DNA of 64,000 bases from Dialister sp. UBA7295 (GCA_002471975.1 DKQZ01000090.1:9945-73944); one strand, 5' to 3'. Counted from the stretch's first letter, positions 1-9,583 are shown. The notes: generated from the sequence alone by a model not told the origin. A program made the numbers and translations.

Positions 1-1
1 G

Positions 2-565
2 GACGAAGGGCGCCTTGATGCCTATGTGTCCAGATCCGTCATGACCCGCTCCGGCACAGGGCTGACGATGCCCTTTGCCCATATCCGCTATACCGGCTCC
101 GAGGGAGAATTTCTCATCCTCAGCCAGTACGAAGGGGAACTTCTTTTCGACATGATGAAGCTCACCTATGAGGAAATGACCTGCTGGTATTTCCTCATCG
201 AAACAGCGGAGAAACTGTTTCCCCTCCATCAGGAAGATGCCCGGGCCTATGAAATCCTTCTCTCCACCGGAAAAGCAGGAGGAAACAGAAATCATCTGAT
301 TACCTCCTTTATCGGAGTCATCAAACTTCTGGCAGCAGCCGGTTTTGACGCCTCCTCTCCCGAAGCGGCAGACCGTTTTCACCTGTCAAAAAATGCCCGC
401 CTCCTCCTCGCCGATTTCAGAAATTACCGCTGGAGCGAACCTTTCGGAAGAAATATTTCCAAAGCCACCTTCCGCCAGTGCGCTTCCTACATCGATGATT
501 TCATCCGGGAAATCTGCGACACGGAAATGAAAACAAAAGGGGCCTTCCTCTCGGCAATCAGCTGA
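2..565 (+). CDS. recO: DNA repair protein RecO, C-terminal part (5' end outside window)
   Basis: The window opens inside this gene; its reading frame is open from base 2, leaving about 187 codons of a family that is usually near 240 residues. The visible part fits the helical region after the RecO OB-fold: a stretch around SQYEGELLFDMMKLTY, a later LLAAAGFD segment, and a basic C-terminal helix with YIDDFIREI and an L-S ending typical of RecO. The zinc-binding CxxC pair of many RecO proteins is not seen. RecO works with RecR to load RecA on SSB-coated DNA. A rho-independent terminator follows directly. The N-terminal OB-fold is missing, so the call rests on the helical part only. Confidence 0.65.
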   Translation, partial: DEGRLDAYVSRSVMTRSGTGLTMPFAHIRYTGSEGEFLILSQYEGELLFDMMKLTYEEMTCWYFLIETAEKLFPLHQEDARAYEILLSTGKAGGNRNHLITSFIGVIKLLAAAGFDASSPEAADRFHLSKNARLLLADFRNYRWSEPFGRNISKATFRQCASYIDDFIREICDTEMKTKGAFLSAIS

Positions 566-573
566 TCCATGAT

Positions 574-604
574 AAAAAGGACTGTTTCAGGACGGTCCTT
601 TTTC
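574..604 (+). terminator. Rho-independent terminator after recO
   Basis: A stem AAGGAC/GTCCTT with a short loop is followed by a T-run, 9 bases after the recO stop codon. Confidence 0.75.
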
Positions 605-850
605 AGTGCATCCTGCATTCCATGGAATCCGTTCCGGGCTGAGAAAGAAGTCGAGAGGCACCGGAGGGACAGATACCCGGGAAAATTAATTCCGGAAATT
701 CCGGCAGGAGCAAAGGATATGGGGCAGGGCGATTTCCCGCCTTTCTCATTCGGGGCATCCTGACCATGGACGGGACAGCAGGGGATGGTTCCACCGGATT
801 ATTTCCACCGGCGCTTCACGGCACCCGGTTCTTGATGGCTGTAGAAACTC
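605..850. other. Intergenic stretch, nothing recognised
   Basis: About 250 bases between the recO terminator and the next promoter. Short open frames exist on both strands but none has a ribosome site or a recognisable domain. No repeat or RNA motif was recognised. Confidence 0.5.
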
Positions 851-853
851 CCC

Positions 854-882
854 TTGACAAAAACAGATAAAGGGGCTACTAT
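854..882 (+). promoter_or_regulatory. Sigma-70 type promoter of the amino-acid ABC genes
   Basis: TTGACA (854-859), 17-bp spacer, TACTAT (877-882), about 80 bases before the binding-protein start codon. The same hexamer pair recurs upstream of the tandem riboswitches at 36437. Confidence 0.75.
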
Positions 883-961
883 ATTGTCATAGCAATTCTT
901 TACTAGAATAAAGAAATAAAGAAACGGTATTATTTCATCATGTTTAAAGGAGAGGGACAAT

Positions 962-1789
962 ATGAAACTGAAAAAGATGGTCATGGCAGGAGTTCTGGCG
1001 CTGGGTTGTGTAGGAATGCTGGCAGGCTGCGGCGGCGGAGACAAGAAACCGGCTGCTTCTTCTGCTCCGGCCAAATCGGCAGCAGCTGCTGCAAAACCGG
1101 CAAAAATCGTAGCAGGCATGGATGATACCTTCGCACCGATGGGCTTCCGCGATGATTCCGGCAAGATCGTAGGCTTCGATATCGATATGGCCAATGCGAT
1201 TTCCAAGGAAATCGGTGTGCCCATCGAATTCAAGCCGATTGACTGGGCTTCCAAGGAAACGGAACTGAATTCCGGCCGCATCGACTGCATCTGGAATGGT
1301 TTCACCATGACTCCGGAACGTCAGAAGAAACTGGCATTTACCAAACCGTACATGGATAACCTGCAGGAATTCGTAGTCCTCAAAGATACCCCATACCAGA
1401 GCATGGCTGACCTGAAGGGCAAGAAGATTACCATTCAGGAAGCTTCCACCGCTGAAACCGCGCTCAACCGCGATCCCCAGCTGAAGGCTGCCTTTGCAGA
1501 AGTGAAATCCTATCCGGACCTCACCGCCTGCTTCATGGATCTGGAATCCGGCCGCTGCGATGCAGTTCTGGCTGATACGGTGCTGAATGAATACTACATG
1601 ACCAAGAAACCGGATAAGTTCAGAGAACTGCCGGATGTCGTATCCAAGGATACCTTCTCCATCGGTATCAAGAAAGATAACCAGGCCCTGGTTGATCTCC
1701 TGAATACCGGTATTGATAAAGTCATTGCCAATGGGGAAGCGGCAAAGATTTCCAACAAGTGGTTCGGTAAAGATGTACTGCTGAAATAA
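962..1789 (+). CDS. Polar amino-acid ABC transporter, substrate-binding lipoprotein
   Basis: A 275-residue extracytoplasmic solute-binding protein of family 3 (SBP_bac_3). The N-terminus is a lipoprotein signal with lipobox L-A-G-C, cysteine at residue 23, followed by an Ala/Lys/Pro linker. The mature part starts at KIVAGMDDTFAPMGFRDD and contains the family pattern GFDIDMANAI and the mid-protein FTKPYMDN hinge region. It binds a polar amino acid outside the inner membrane for the permease and ATPase encoded just downstream. A strong AAGGAGAGG site precedes the ATG. A terminator and a second promoter lie between it and the permease gene, so binding protein and membrane parts are transcribed separately. 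The substrate cannot be read from sequence; cystine, glutamine or arginine are all possible. Confidence 0.9.
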   Translation: MKLKKMVMAGVLALGCVGMLAGCGGGDKKPAASSAPAKSAAAAAKPAKIVAGMDDTFAPMGFRDDSGKIVGFDIDMANAISKEIGVPIEFKPIDWASKETELNSGRIDCIWNGFTMTPERQKKLAFTKPYMDNLQEFVVLKDTPYQSMADLKGKKITIQEASTAETALNRDPQLKAAFAEVKSYPDLTACFMDLESGRCDAVLADTVLNEYYMTKKPDKFRELPDVVSKDTFSIGIKKDNQALVDLLNTGIDKVIANGEAAKISNKWFGKDVLLK

Positions 1790-1807
1790 TTTCCATAGGA
1801 AACAGGT

Positions 1808-1838
1808 AAAACCGGGACAATCAAACTGTCCCGGTTTT
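1808..1838 (+). terminator. Rho-independent terminator after binding-protein gene
   Basis: Strong stem ACCGGGACA/TGTCCCGGT with flanking A and T runs, between the binding-protein gene and the permease promoter. Confidence 0.85.
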
Positions 1839-1882
1839 CTATTGCTCTTTTATATTTCTCCCATAAAATCTGTTTCTCTATC

Positions 1883-1911
1883 TTGTTAAAAGAATAAAGA
1901 AAGAGTATTAT
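1883..1911 (+). promoter_or_regulatory. Promoter of the permease-ATPase pair
   Basis: TTGTTA (1883-1888), 17-bp spacer, TATTAT (1906-1911), 86 bases before the permease ATG. Confidence 0.65.
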
Positions 1912-1996
1912 AAACTTAAATAAGCCGCTTTCCGTTTCGGGAAAGGACGGGAAGGCTGTCAAAAGGGGATTTCCCATTTATATAAGGAGCTATCGA

Positions 1997-2644
1997 ATGG
2001 ATTATATTTTAAAGATTCTACCCAATATGTTCGTTGGCCTTGGCGTATCAGCGAAGATTTTCCTGATCACCATCGTCCTGGCATTGCCTGTGGGCGTTTT
2101 GCTGGCACTGGTCCGCATTTCCAAAGTGGCAGTACTTCGAAAACTGGCAGAAATTTATATTTATGTCATGAGAGGTACTCCTCTTATGCTGCAGATTATG
2201 TTCATCTACTACGGCCTGCCATTAATGCTTCATCTGCAGATTGATGATTTCCCGGCGGCCATCATTGCTTTCGTGGCCAACTACTGCGCGTACTTTGCGG
2301 AAATATTCAGGGGCGGTATCCAGTCCATTCCGAAAGGTCAGTATGAAGGGGCAAAGGTGCTGGGGTTCGGTTACAGGCAGACCATGTGGCATATCATCCT
2401 GCCCCAGGTGGTGAAGCGGGTTATCCCTCCTCTTGGCAATGAAACCATTACTCTTCTGAAAGATACGTCCCTGGTCTATATCCTGGCCATGAACGATCTC
2501 ATGCGTGTCACCCGCGCATTCGTACAGCGTGATTTCGATACGACTCCATTCCTGGTAGCTGCGGTTTTCTACCTGGTCTGCACGGCAGTACTGACGAAGA
2601 TTCTGGCATATGTGGAAGCCCACTATGCGGTTTATGAGGAATGA
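1997..2644 (+). CDS. Amino-acid ABC transporter permease
   Basis: A 215-residue inner-membrane protein of the HisM/GlnP type, close to the usual family length. It has about five hydrophobic segments, the first right after the start (LPNMFVGLGVSAKIFLITI). The cytoplasmic loop with the EAA-type motif is visible around residues 115-135, where AKVLGFGYRQTMWHIILPQ contacts the ATPase in relatives, and RGTPLMLQ matches the conserved segment near residue 60. It forms the transmembrane channel, probably as a dimer, for the substrate delivered by the lipoprotein upstream. It is separated from the ATPase gene by only 9 bases, so the two are co-transcribed. Confidence 0.92.
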   Translation: MDYILKILPNMFVGLGVSAKIFLITIVLALPVGVLLALVRISKVAVLRKLAEIYIYVMRGTPLMLQIMFIYYGLPLMLHLQIDDFPAAIIAFVANYCAYFAEIFRGGIQSIPKGQYEGAKVLGFGYRQTMWHIILPQVVKRVIPPLGNETITLLKDTSLVYILAMNDLMRVTRAFVQRDFDTTPFLVAAVFYLVCTAVLTKILAYVEAHYAVYEE

Positions 2645-2653
2645 GGCGGGACT

Positions 2654-3415
2654 ATGAGTTTTATTGAAATGAGAAATATCAGGAAAGATTTCGGGAAGCT
2701 CACCATCCTCCATGGAGTAGACCTTACGCTGGAAAAAGGACAGGTTATTTCCATCATCGGGCCCTCCGGCGCAGGGAAAAGTACGCTCCTCCGCTGCCTC
2801 ATCCATCTGGAATCGATTCAGGGGGGCTCCATCAAAGTGGACGGCGATTATCTGGCAGAAGAAAAGAACGGCCAGGTGGTGTATGCGCCGGAAAATAAAG
2901 CGAAAGAAATCCTCGCCAAGATGGGCATGGTTTTCCAGTCTTTCAATCTGTTTCCCCACATGACAGTCCTGGACAACGTCATGGTGGCTCCCATTTATGT
3001 AAAAGGCATGAAGAAAGAGGAAATCCTTCCCATTGCGGAAGATTTGCTGAATAAAGTAGGCCTCCTCAATAAAAAAGACGTATATCCCGGCAGCCTTTCC
3101 GGCGGCCAGAAACAGCGTGTGGCCATTGCCAGGGCTCTTGCCATGAACCCGGCCATTATGCTTTTCGATGAACCGACTTCGGCCCTGGACCCCGAACTGA
3201 CGGGAGAAGTTCTGAAGACTATCCAGCAGCTGGCCGATGAAAATATGACCATGGCCATCGTCACCCACGAAATGGCTTTCGCCAAATCGGTTTCCGACAA
3301 GATCCTCTTCATGGTGGACGGACGGGTGGAAGAAGAAGGGACTTCGGAAGAAGTCTTCGATCATCCGAAGAGCGAAAGAACGAAAGCCTTCCTGAAATCC
3401 ATTTTGAGAGCATGA
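2654..3415 (+). CDS. Amino-acid ABC transporter ATP-binding protein
   Basis: A 253-residue cytoplasmic ATPase of the polar amino-acid uptake family (GlnQ/TcyN type). Walker A is GPSGAGKST near residue 37, the signature is LSGGQKQR, Walker B with catalytic Glu is IMLFDEP, followed by the D-loop TSALDP and the switch His in THEMAFA. Between Walker A and the Q-loop ([10 protein letters not shown]) there is an extra stretch with [22 protein letters not shown] broken over two segments, as in many Firmicute homologues. It powers import through the permease encoded 9 bases upstream. A terminator follows about 100 bases downstream. Confidence 0.93.
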   Translation: MSFIEMRNIRKDFGKLTILHGVDLTLEKGQVISIIGPSGAGKSTLLRCLIHLESIQGGSIKVDGDYLAEEKNGQVVYAPENKAKEILAKMGMVFQSFNLFPHMTVLDNVMVAPIYVKGMKKEEILPIAEDLLNKVGLLNKKDVYPGSLSGGQKQRVAIARALAMNPAIMLFDEPTSALDPELTGEVLKTIQQLADENMTMAIVTHEMAFAKSVSDKILFMVDGRVEEEGTSEEVFDHPKSERTKAFLKSILRA

Positions 3416-3520
3416 GTCACATTTGTCTGGTGTGCTCTGGAGTAAAAAGTGAATAGTTATCAGTTTGCGGAATCGTCATTTCAGGACATAAACTATAGCC
3501 TGAATTGAAAATATGAATAT

Positions 3521-3557
3521 AAAAGACCCCGGAAATCAATATTTCCGGGGTCTTTTA
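3521..3557. terminator. Bidirectional terminator between the ABC operon and chrA genes
   Basis: Stem AAAAGACCCCGGAAAT / ATTTCCGGGGTCTTTT with A-run on one side and T-run on the other serves the converging transcripts. Confidence 0.85.
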
Positions 3558-3624
3558 TTTGTTTTGAATGGATATCTTCATTTCTCACCGGATGATTCTG
3601 TCCCGGGACAGCAGTGATGGGAAA

Positions 3625-3645
3625 ATGACTGATAACTGATCACTT
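3625..3645. repeat. Short heptamer repeat, three units
   Basis: ATGACTG, ATAACTG and ATCACTT follow in register with a 7-base period just after the 3' end of the chrA pair. The same ACTGATA-type words recur in many intergenic regions of the window. Confidence 0.5.
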
Positions 3646-4209
3646 TTACATAGAGAATACAATCCCAGCCACGGCGGAGATGGCGATATACGCTACGGGA
3701 TGCCAGCGGAATTTTTTTAAACCCATATAGACGAGTACGGCCAGGATGATGGACTGGATGCGGAAGAGATCGGTCATGAAGCCCGTATTTCCATAAAGAG
3801 GAAGGTTCAGGAGGGCCACTTTGGCCACTCCCAGACCTGCTGCCGTGATGAGGGCGGTAGAAGCGGGGCGGAGTCCATAAAAAATTTTCTTGACCACTTC
3901 CGATTCCCGGAATTTCGTGAGCACCGCATAGACAATGGTAATCACGATCAGGGCCGGAGCCGTCAGGGACAACGTGGTGAAAATGCCTCCAGGAATGCCG
4001 AGGGCCTGGAAGCCGGCGTAAGTGGCCATATTGACGCCCAGGGGTCCCGGGGTGGATTCGGAAATGGCGATCATATTGGCGATATCTTCCGAAGTGAACC
4101 AGCCGGTACGCTGGGAAATATCATAGAGGAAAGGCAGGGTGGCGAGCCCCCCGCCGACGGCGAAGAGACCGGCCTTGAAAAATTCCCAGAACATGAGAAG
4201 CCAGATCAT
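3646..4209 (-). CDS. chrA: Chromate transporter, half-size subunit (second gene)
   Basis: A 187-residue membrane protein of the CHR family in its split form, where two half-length proteins replace the single 400-residue ChrA. The family pattern is clear near the start: FKAGLFAVGGGLATLPFL, then STPGPLGVNMATYAGFQ. About five hydrophobic segments follow. It overlaps the upstream half gene by four bases (ATGA), so the two are translationally coupled and probably form a heteromeric carrier. Family members export chromate or exchange related oxyanions; the natural substrate in an anaerobe is unknown. A LysR regulator is divergently encoded next to the pair. Confidence 0.88.
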   Translation of the reverse strand: MIWLLMFWEFFKAGLFAVGGGLATLPFLYDISQRTGWFTSEDIANMIAISESTPGPLGVNMATYAGFQALGIPGGIFTTLSLTAPALIVITIVYAVLTKFRESEVVKKIFYGLRPASTALITAAGLGVAKVALLNLPLYGNTGFMTDLFRIQSIILAVLVYMGLKKFRWHPVAYIAISAVAGIVFSM

Positions 4210-4757
4210 TTTGCGGCACCTTCTTTCCTGTCAGACGGTTTCAGGAAGAACCCAATGACTGCGGCCACGATGACGGAAATTACCGGGGATACGGGGGCAA
4301 AGAGGGCAATGGCCAGAATCAGGATATAGATGAAAAGGGTCCTTTTGTCATGAACTGATTTCTTTCCCAGTTTGACCACGGCGTCAAGAATGAGGATACA
4401 CACACAGGCCCGGATGCCGGCGAAAGCATGGATGACATAGGGGTTTTCTTCAAATTCTGTGAGGAACATGGCAATCACGGTAATGATCATCATGGATGGG
4501 GTAATGACTCCGATGGTAGCAAAGAGACCTCCCCAGAAACCTTTGAGCTTGAGGCCTATGAAAGTGGCCACATTGACGGCAATCATCCCCGGCGTCACCT
4601 GGCCGAGAGCATAATAATCCATCAGTTCTTCATCTTTCGCCCAGTGGTGATTCTCCACGATTTCCCGCTGAAGGATAGGCAGCATGGCATATCCGCCGCC
4701 AAAGGTGACGGCCCCCATTTTCGCGAAAATCAGGAATAACTGAATGAGAAGTTTCAT
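4206..4757 (-). CDS. chrA: Chromate transporter, half-size subunit (first gene)
   Basis: A 183-residue partner of the following half-size protein. It shows the CHR family signature KMGAVTFGGGYAMLPIL near residue 13 and GQVTPGMIAVNVATFIG near residue 52, and ends in a short basic cytoplasmic tail. The two halves have opposite topology in studied pairs. The ATG follows a GGAGG site read on the minus strand. The promoter should lie in the roughly 150 bases shared with the divergent LysR gene, where such regulators usually bind. Confidence 0.88.
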   Translation of the reverse strand: MKLLIQLFLIFAKMGAVTFGGGYAMLPILQREIVENHHWAKDEELMDYYALGQVTPGMIAVNVATFIGLKLKGFWGGLFATIGVITPSMMIITVIAMFLTEFEENPYVIHAFAGIRACVCILILDAVVKLGKKSVHDKRTLFIYILILAIALFAPVSPVISVIVAAVIGFFLKPSDRKEGAAK

Positions 4758-4912
4758 GGGTCCTCCATAAAGAGTATACTTTATCGTTTCAGTGGAACGA
4801 TTTTAAAGAAATACGATGGAAAGTATTGCACATCAATTCGAATATATGTATCATAACAGGTAATGAGGCATATGAAAAATATTTATTTTTTAAGAAACCA
4901 TATGGAGGACGT

Positions 4913-5785
4913 ATGGATTTAAGACAGCTCCACTATTTCAAAACCATTGTGGAAGAAGGGACCATCAGCAGCGCGGCGAGAAAACTTCATGTGTCCCAGC
5001 CTCCTTTATCCTCCCAGATGCACCAGCTTGAAAAAGAACTGGGAGTTTCCCTCTTCCGCCGTGGGGCCAGGCAGATTACCCCTACGGAAGCAGGGAGCCG
5101 GCTCTACCGGTATGCGTCGGAAATGATTGAGCTCGAAGAAGCGGCAAGAGAAGAAATTTCCACTTTCCAGTCCGGCCGCCAGGGTATTCTCCGGCTGGGG
5201 CTCGTTTCCTCCGGCGGCCATGAAAAGCTCTATGAGAGGCTGCGGCGGTATCAGGAAAAGTATCCCCATATACAGATCAAAGTGTATGAAGGAAACAGTT
5301 ATGAACTGCTGGAAAAGCTGAGGAAAGGAAAAATCGATATTTCCCTTCTCCGGTCCCCTTTCTCTGCCTATGGCCTGGACCTCCTGCCCCTGGACCATAC
5401 CCGTATGGGGGTGGGAGGGAAAGAGGATTATTTCCCTGAACGGAAGGAAACCTATACTTTATCGGATCTGAAAGAGGCGCCCCTCATTCTCTATCGCCGG
5501 TGGGAAAAAATCATTCTGGCGGAATGCGCAAAAGAAAATTTCATTCCCAATGAGTACTGCGTGGCCGATGATGCCAGGACCTGCCGACAGTGGGCCGAAG
5601 AAGGTTTGGGCCTTGCAGTGGTGCCGGAGTCGGTACTTTACGAAAGCAGCCGTCTCACCATGGGTGTCATGGAAGAAGAAGCCCTCATGAGCCAGCTCGT
5701 CCTGGCCCTCCGAAAAGGAGAAGGCGAGGGACCGGCGAAAATGTTTTTTGATTTACAGATACCCGGAAACGAAGTCCTTCCTTGA
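4913..5785 (+). CDS. LysR-family transcriptional regulator
   Basis: A 290-residue LysR regulator. The start at 4913 is chosen because GGAGG sits 5 bases upstream and the protein then begins with the canonical MDLRQLHYF. The winged HTH covers residues 1-60 (GTISSAARKLHVSQPPLSSQ, LEKELGVSLF). The rest is the periplasmic-binding-protein-like effector domain, with LRLGLVSSGG at the beginning of lobe one. It is encoded divergently from the split chromate transporter, which is its likely target. The co-inducer is unknown. Confidence 0.9.
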   Translation: MDLRQLHYFKTIVEEGTISSAARKLHVSQPPLSSQMHQLEKELGVSLFRRGARQITPTEAGSRLYRYASEMIELEEAAREEISTFQSGRQGILRLGLVSSGGHEKLYERLRRYQEKYPHIQIKVYEGNSYELLEKLRKGKIDISLLRSPFSAYGLDLLPLDHTRMGVGGKEDYFPERKETYTLSDLKEAPLILYRRWEKIILAECAKENFIPNEYCVADDARTCRQWAEEGLGLAVVPESVLYESSRLTMGVMEEEALMSQLVLALRKGEGEGPAKMFFDLQIPGNEVLP

Positions 5786-5823
5786 CCATGAAACAGAGGG
5801 TTCAAGGGATCAGCCGCAGGTGA

Positions 5824-5860
5824 AGGCGGTATAGCCAAATGACGGGCGCCGCCTTTTTTA
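5824..5860 (+). terminator. Rho-independent terminator after the LysR gene
   Basis: AAGGCGG pairs with CCGCCTT around an imperfect inner stem, followed by T6. Confidence 0.65.
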
Positions 5861-5943
5861 TATGAAATATTTAAGGTTATACAATGAAATTCAAAAGCCA
5901 AAGGCTTTATATGTAAGATTGGCCGGCAAAGCCCCCTATCCTT

Positions 5944-5978
5944 CACGGGCCACGGATCACGGACAACGGACCACGATT
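5944..5978. repeat. Heptamer repeat array, five units (CACGGAT type)
   Basis: CACGGGC, CACGGAT, CACGGAC, AACGGAC and CACGATT follow without a gap: a strict 7-base period with changes mostly at the last positions. It lies between the LysR terminator and the tig promoter. Confidence 0.75.
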
Positions 5979-6031
5979 TGTCGTCTGTAAACAATTCCAT
6001 GGGATCTCAATAAATTTTTCCCAACAGGAGT

Positions 6032-6060
6032 TTGTTTTTTTATTTACTCTGTGATAAAAT
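6032..6060 (+). promoter_or_regulatory. Promoter of tig
   Basis: TTGTTT (6032-6037), 17-bp spacer, TAAAAT (6055-6060), about 85 bases before the tig ATG. No CIRCE-type operator is visible. Confidence 0.6.
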
Positions 6061-6143
6061 ATAACTTGCGATTTATCGTACATTGTAAAACACAAAAAAG
6101 GTTCATTATTGTCGGTCTGCCGACTTAAGGAGGAATATTTTTT

Positions 6144-7511
6144 ATGAACGTAAAAGTAGAGGCACTGGATCAGCACAAGGTTTCCGTGGCAGTAGAACTG
6201 CCGGCTGAAGTCGTACAGAAGGGTTTCAAGAGAGCCGTAGCCCGTATTGCCAACCAGGTGAGAATCCCCGGTTTCCGTAAAGGCAAAGCAAGCCGCAAAA
6301 TCCTTGAAATGCACTTTGGCAAAACTGCTGTAGAAGCAGAAGCCAAAGATATTGTCATCAATGAAGCCCTGAATGAAGCCCTGACCCAGGAAAAACTGAT
6401 TCCTGTCACCACTCCGGAAGTCAAGGAAGATACCTTCTCCGAAGCTGATGGCGCTAAATTCACCGCCTCTTTCGTTAAACGTCCGGAAGTAGAACTGGGC
6501 GAATACAAAGGTCTTTCCGCAGAAAGAAAGAATCCGGAAATTTCCGATGATGACGTTCTCGCACAGCTGAAAAGCGCCGCAGAACAGAATGCAAGACTGG
6601 AAAAGGCTGAAGAAGGCGCCATCCTCGCCAAAGGCGACTTCGCAGTCATTGACTTCAAAGGCACCGTTGACGGACAGCCTTTCGAAGGCGGCGAAGGCAA
6701 ATCCTATCCGCTGGAAATCGGCTCCCAGAGCTTTATCCCGGGCTTTGAAGAACAGCTCGAAGGCCATAAGGCAGGCGACGATGTAACCGTTAAGGTAACC
6801 TTCCCGGCAGACTACTTCGTAGACCTTCTCAAAGGCAAAGAAGCAGAATTCTCCGTACATATCAATGACGTAAAACGTAAACAGCTTCCGGCACTGGATG
6901 ATGACTTTGCAAAATCCATTTCCCAGTACGACAAGATGGACGACCTGAAAGCAGCTATTAAACAGCAGATGCAGCTCCAGGCGATCCAGGCAGCGGAAGA
7001 AGAATACCATGAGGCACTGGTTAACCAGGCAGTAGCAAACTCCAAAGTGGATATCCCCCATGAAATGGTGGAACAGCGCATCGACGAAATCGTCAATGAA
7101 ATCAAACTGAATGTGGAAGCCCAGAATTCCACCCTTGAAAAATATCTCCAGCGTCTCGGCCAGACCGAAGAAGAACTTCGCAAGAACTATGAAAAGACCG
7201 CTGAAGAACAGGTTCGTCAGGGCCTCGTTCTCGAAACCATCGCTGACAAAGAACAGCTCGAAGTAAACAACCAGGACCTCTCCATGGAAGTTTACAGCAT
7301 GGCTCATCAGTTCAATGCCGACCCGAAAGACGTCATGAAGATCATTAAAGACGAAGACCGCGTAGGCATGCTCGTGAACTCCGTACTCCGCAAGAAAGCA
7401 GCTGCATTCATTTACGGTTCCACAAAGAAAGCAGAAGCTGACAAAGAAGAAGCAGAAGCTCCGAAAGCTGAAGAAGCACCGAAGGCAGAAGCTCCAGCTG
7501 ACGCCCAGTAA
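6144..7511 (+). CDS. tig: Trigger factor, ribosome-associated chaperone and prolyl isomerase
   Basis: A 455-residue trigger factor in the usual three-part order. The N-terminal ribosome-binding domain holds the conserved loop with RIPGFRKGKA near residue 41. The central FKBP-type isomerase domain lies around residues 155-240 (AVIDFKGTVDGQPFEGG, FIPGFEEQL). The C-terminal helical arms follow and end in an extra Ala/Glu/Lys/Pro-rich tail of about 25 residues. It shields nascent chains at the ribosomal exit. It heads the proteostasis block tig-clpP-clpX-lon, an order widely conserved in Firmicutes. A strong AAGGAGGA site precedes the ATG. Confidence 0.97.
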   Translation: MNVKVEALDQHKVSVAVELPAEVVQKGFKRAVARIANQVRIPGFRKGKASRKILEMHFGKTAVEAEAKDIVINEALNEALTQEKLIPVTTPEVKEDTFSEADGAKFTASFVKRPEVELGEYKGLSAERKNPEISDDDVLAQLKSAAEQNARLEKAEEGAILAKGDFAVIDFKGTVDGQPFEGGEGKSYPLEIGSQSFIPGFEEQLEGHKAGDDVTVKVTFPADYFVDLLKGKEAEFSVHINDVKRKQLPALDDDFAKSISQYDKMDDLKAAIKQQMQLQAIQAAEEEYHEALVNQAVANSKVDIPHEMVEQRIDEIVNEIKLNVEAQNSTLEKYLQRLGQTEEELRKNYEKTAEEQVRQGLVLETIADKEQLEVNNQDLSMEVYSMAHQFNADPKDVMKIIKDEDRVGMLVNSVLRKKAAAFIYGSTKKAEADKEEAEAPKAEEAPKAEAPADAQ

Positions 7512-7608
7512 GGCTTCTCTGTCCGGAAGGAGTCCATTTACAGGTCATATCCCGCAAGTGGCAGGCACCAATGGTGCCTATGAATTCAATCAGGTAACTC
7601 ATGATGGT

Positions 7609-7639
7609 AAAAGAGACGCGGGGGAACCCTGCGTCTCTT
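7609..7639 (+). terminator. Terminator between tig and clpP
   Basis: AAAGAGACGCGGG pairs with CCTGCGTCTCTTT. A separate short palindrome GGCACCAATGGTGCC sits upstream at 7564-7578. Confidence 0.7.
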
Positions 7640-7718
7640 TCGACCATATAAAAACCCCTGTATTTTCCTGTTTTCCGCCCTGCGGAAGACAATTTCCAAA
7701 AAGAAAGGGTGCTTTACT

Positions 7719-8318
7719 ATGGCATATGTACCGATTGTTGTTGAACAGACAGCTCAGGGAGAAAGGTCCTACGATATTTACTCCCGCCTTCTGAAAGACA
7801 GAATTATTTTTCTGGACGGCCAGATCGAAGACCATATGGCCAATGTCATCATTGCCCAGCTCCTCTTCCTGGAAGCAGAAGATCCGTCCAAAGACATTCA
7901 CCTTTACATTAACAGCCCCGGCGGCGTAGTGACTGCCGGACTGGCCATCTATGATACGATGCAGTACATCCGTCCTGACGTATCGACCATCTGTATCGGC
8001 TCCTGCGCCAGCATGGCAGCCGTCCTTCTGACGGCAGGCGCACCGGGCAAACGATATGCCCTGCCTCATTCCAATATCATGATCCATCAGCCCCTTGGTG
8101 GCGTACAGGGACAGGCTACGGAAATCGAAATCCATGCCCGTGAAATCCTTCGTCTCCGGGAAGAACTGAACGGCATCCTTTCCCAGCACAGCGGCCAGCC
8201 TCTGGAAACCATCCGCCGGGATACGGAAAGAGATAATTTCATGACTGCGGAAATGGCGAAAAATTATGGCCTCATCGACAAGATCCTTACCCGTAATGAA
8301 CTTGTCAAAGGAAAATAA
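7719..8318 (+). CDS. clpP: ATP-dependent Clp protease proteolytic subunit
   Basis: A 199-residue ClpP serine protease, normal length. The catalytic Ser lies in [11 protein letters not shown] near residue 98, the His in [14 protein letters not shown] near residue 123, and the Asp in the RDTERDNFM segment near residue 172. Fourteen subunits form the degradation chamber that ClpX feeds. It begins with a short propeptide-like stretch before YVPIVVEQT. The clpX gene starts 11 bases after its stop codon. Confidence 0.97.
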   Translation: MAYVPIVVEQTAQGERSYDIYSRLLKDRIIFLDGQIEDHMANVIIAQLLFLEAEDPSKDIHLYINSPGGVVTAGLAIYDTMQYIRPDVSTICIGSCASMAAVLLTAGAPGKRYALPHSNIMIHQPLGGVQGQATEIEIHAREILRLREELNGILSQHSGQPLETIRRDTERDNFMTAEMAKNYGLIDKILTRNELVKGK

Positions 8319-8329
8319 GGAGGCATATA

Positions 8330-9574
8330 TTGAGAAATAAAAACGAACCAACCCCGGTCTGCAGCTTCTGCGGCCGTTCCGGCGATGAAGTGGAAAAGCT
8401 CATTGCCGGTCCGGGCGTCTATATCTGCAATGAATGCATCGAAGTGTGCTCCAACATCCTCAAAGAGGAAATGAAAGCAGATAAGAAAAAGTCCCTCCCG
8501 AAGATCAAGCTGCCCACGCCGGTAGAAATCAAGGAATACATGGACCAGTACGTCATTGAGCAGGATGATGCAAAGATGGCTCTGGCTGTAGCCGTTTACA
8601 ATCACTATAAGCGGATTGCCCATGAAGACGACGATGATGGCGTGGAACTGCAGAAATCCAACATCATCATGCTCGGGCCCACGGGCTCCGGCAAAACCCT
8701 CCTGGCCCAGACCCTGGCCCGTTTCCTGGACGTACCCTTTGCCATTTCCGATGCCACCACTCTCACCGAAGCCGGCTATGTGGGGGAAGACGTGGAAAAT
8801 ATCCTTCTCCGCCTCATCCAGGCTGCGGACTATGATATCGATAAAGCCCAGCGGGGCATCGTATACATCGATGAAATCGATAAAATTGCAAGGAAATCCG
8901 AAAACCCCTCCATCACGAGAGACGTTTCCGGCGAAGGCGTACAGCAGGCCCTCCTGAAAATCCTGGAAGGGACAGTCGCCAGCGTTCCTCCCCAGGGCGG
9001 CAGAAAACATCCGAATCAGGAAATGATCCAGATCGATACCACCAATATCCTCTTCATCTGCGGCGGCGCCTTTGCAGGCATCGACAAAGTCATTGACAGA
9101 AGACTCACCAAGAGCGTCATGGGTTTTGGCGCGGATATCGAGAAAAAAGACGAGAAAGACATGGCGGAACTTCTCCAGCAGGTACAGCCGGAAGACCTCC
9201 TGAAATTCGGTCTCATCCCTGAATTCATCGGCCGTCTCCCCGTCATCGTTCCGCTCCATCCGCTCAATGAGGAAGCCCTGGTCAAGATCCTGACGGACCC
9301 GAAGAACGCTCTGGTGAAGCAGTACCAGAAGCTCCTTGCCATGGACCATGTGGATCTGGAATTTGATGAAAAAGCCATCCACGCCATTGCAAAACAGGCC
9401 ATCGAAAGAAACACGGGCGCCCGCGGTCTCCGTGCCATTATTGAAAAAATCATGCAGAAAGTGATGTACGAAATCCCAAGCATGAAAGACGTGGTGAAAT
9501 GCACCGTCACCGAAGACGTGGTGCTGAATCACTCTGACCCGCTTCTCACCAGGAAAGGGGAAGCCTCCGAATAA
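8330..9574 (+). CDS. clpX: ATP-dependent Clp protease ATP-binding subunit ClpX
   Basis: A 414-residue AAA+ unfoldase. The N-terminal zinc-binding domain has two CxxC pairs (CSFC and CNEC), followed by Walker A GPTGSGKT near residue 120, Walker B with IDEIDKI, the pore loop GYVGED and the RFIGRLP-type sensor region seen as [10 protein letters not shown]. It recognises tagged proteins, unfolds them and threads them into ClpP. The start codon is TTG at 8330, chosen because AAGGAGG lies a proper distance upstream and the protein then begins immediately before the zinc domain. Confidence 0.96.
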   Translation: MRNKNEPTPVCSFCGRSGDEVEKLIAGPGVYICNECIEVCSNILKEEMKADKKKSLPKIKLPTPVEIKEYMDQYVIEQDDAKMALAVAVYNHYKRIAHEDDDDGVELQKSNIIMLGPTGSGKTLLAQTLARFLDVPFAISDATTLTEAGYVGEDVENILLRLIQAADYDIDKAQRGIVYIDEIDKIARKSENPSITRDVSGEGVQQALLKILEGTVASVPPQGGRKHPNQEMIQIDTTNILFICGGAFAGIDKVIDRRLTKSVMGFGADIEKKDEKDMAELLQQVQPEDLLKFGLIPEFIGRLPVIVPLHPLNEEALVKILTDPKNALVKQYQKLLAMDHVDLEFDEKAIHAIAKQAIERNTGARGLRAIIEKIMQKVMYEIPSMKDVVKCTVTEDVVLNHSDPLLTRKGEASE

Positions 9575-9583
9575 AGGATTTCT

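Noticed and set aside
5943..7307. Long open frames on the minus strand opposite tig, and similar ones opposite clpX, lon, argH, mutA and mutB
   Set aside because: They are antisense shadows created by the strong codon bias of the plus-strand genes. They have no ribosome sites and translate to Phe/Cys/His-rich sequence without domains.
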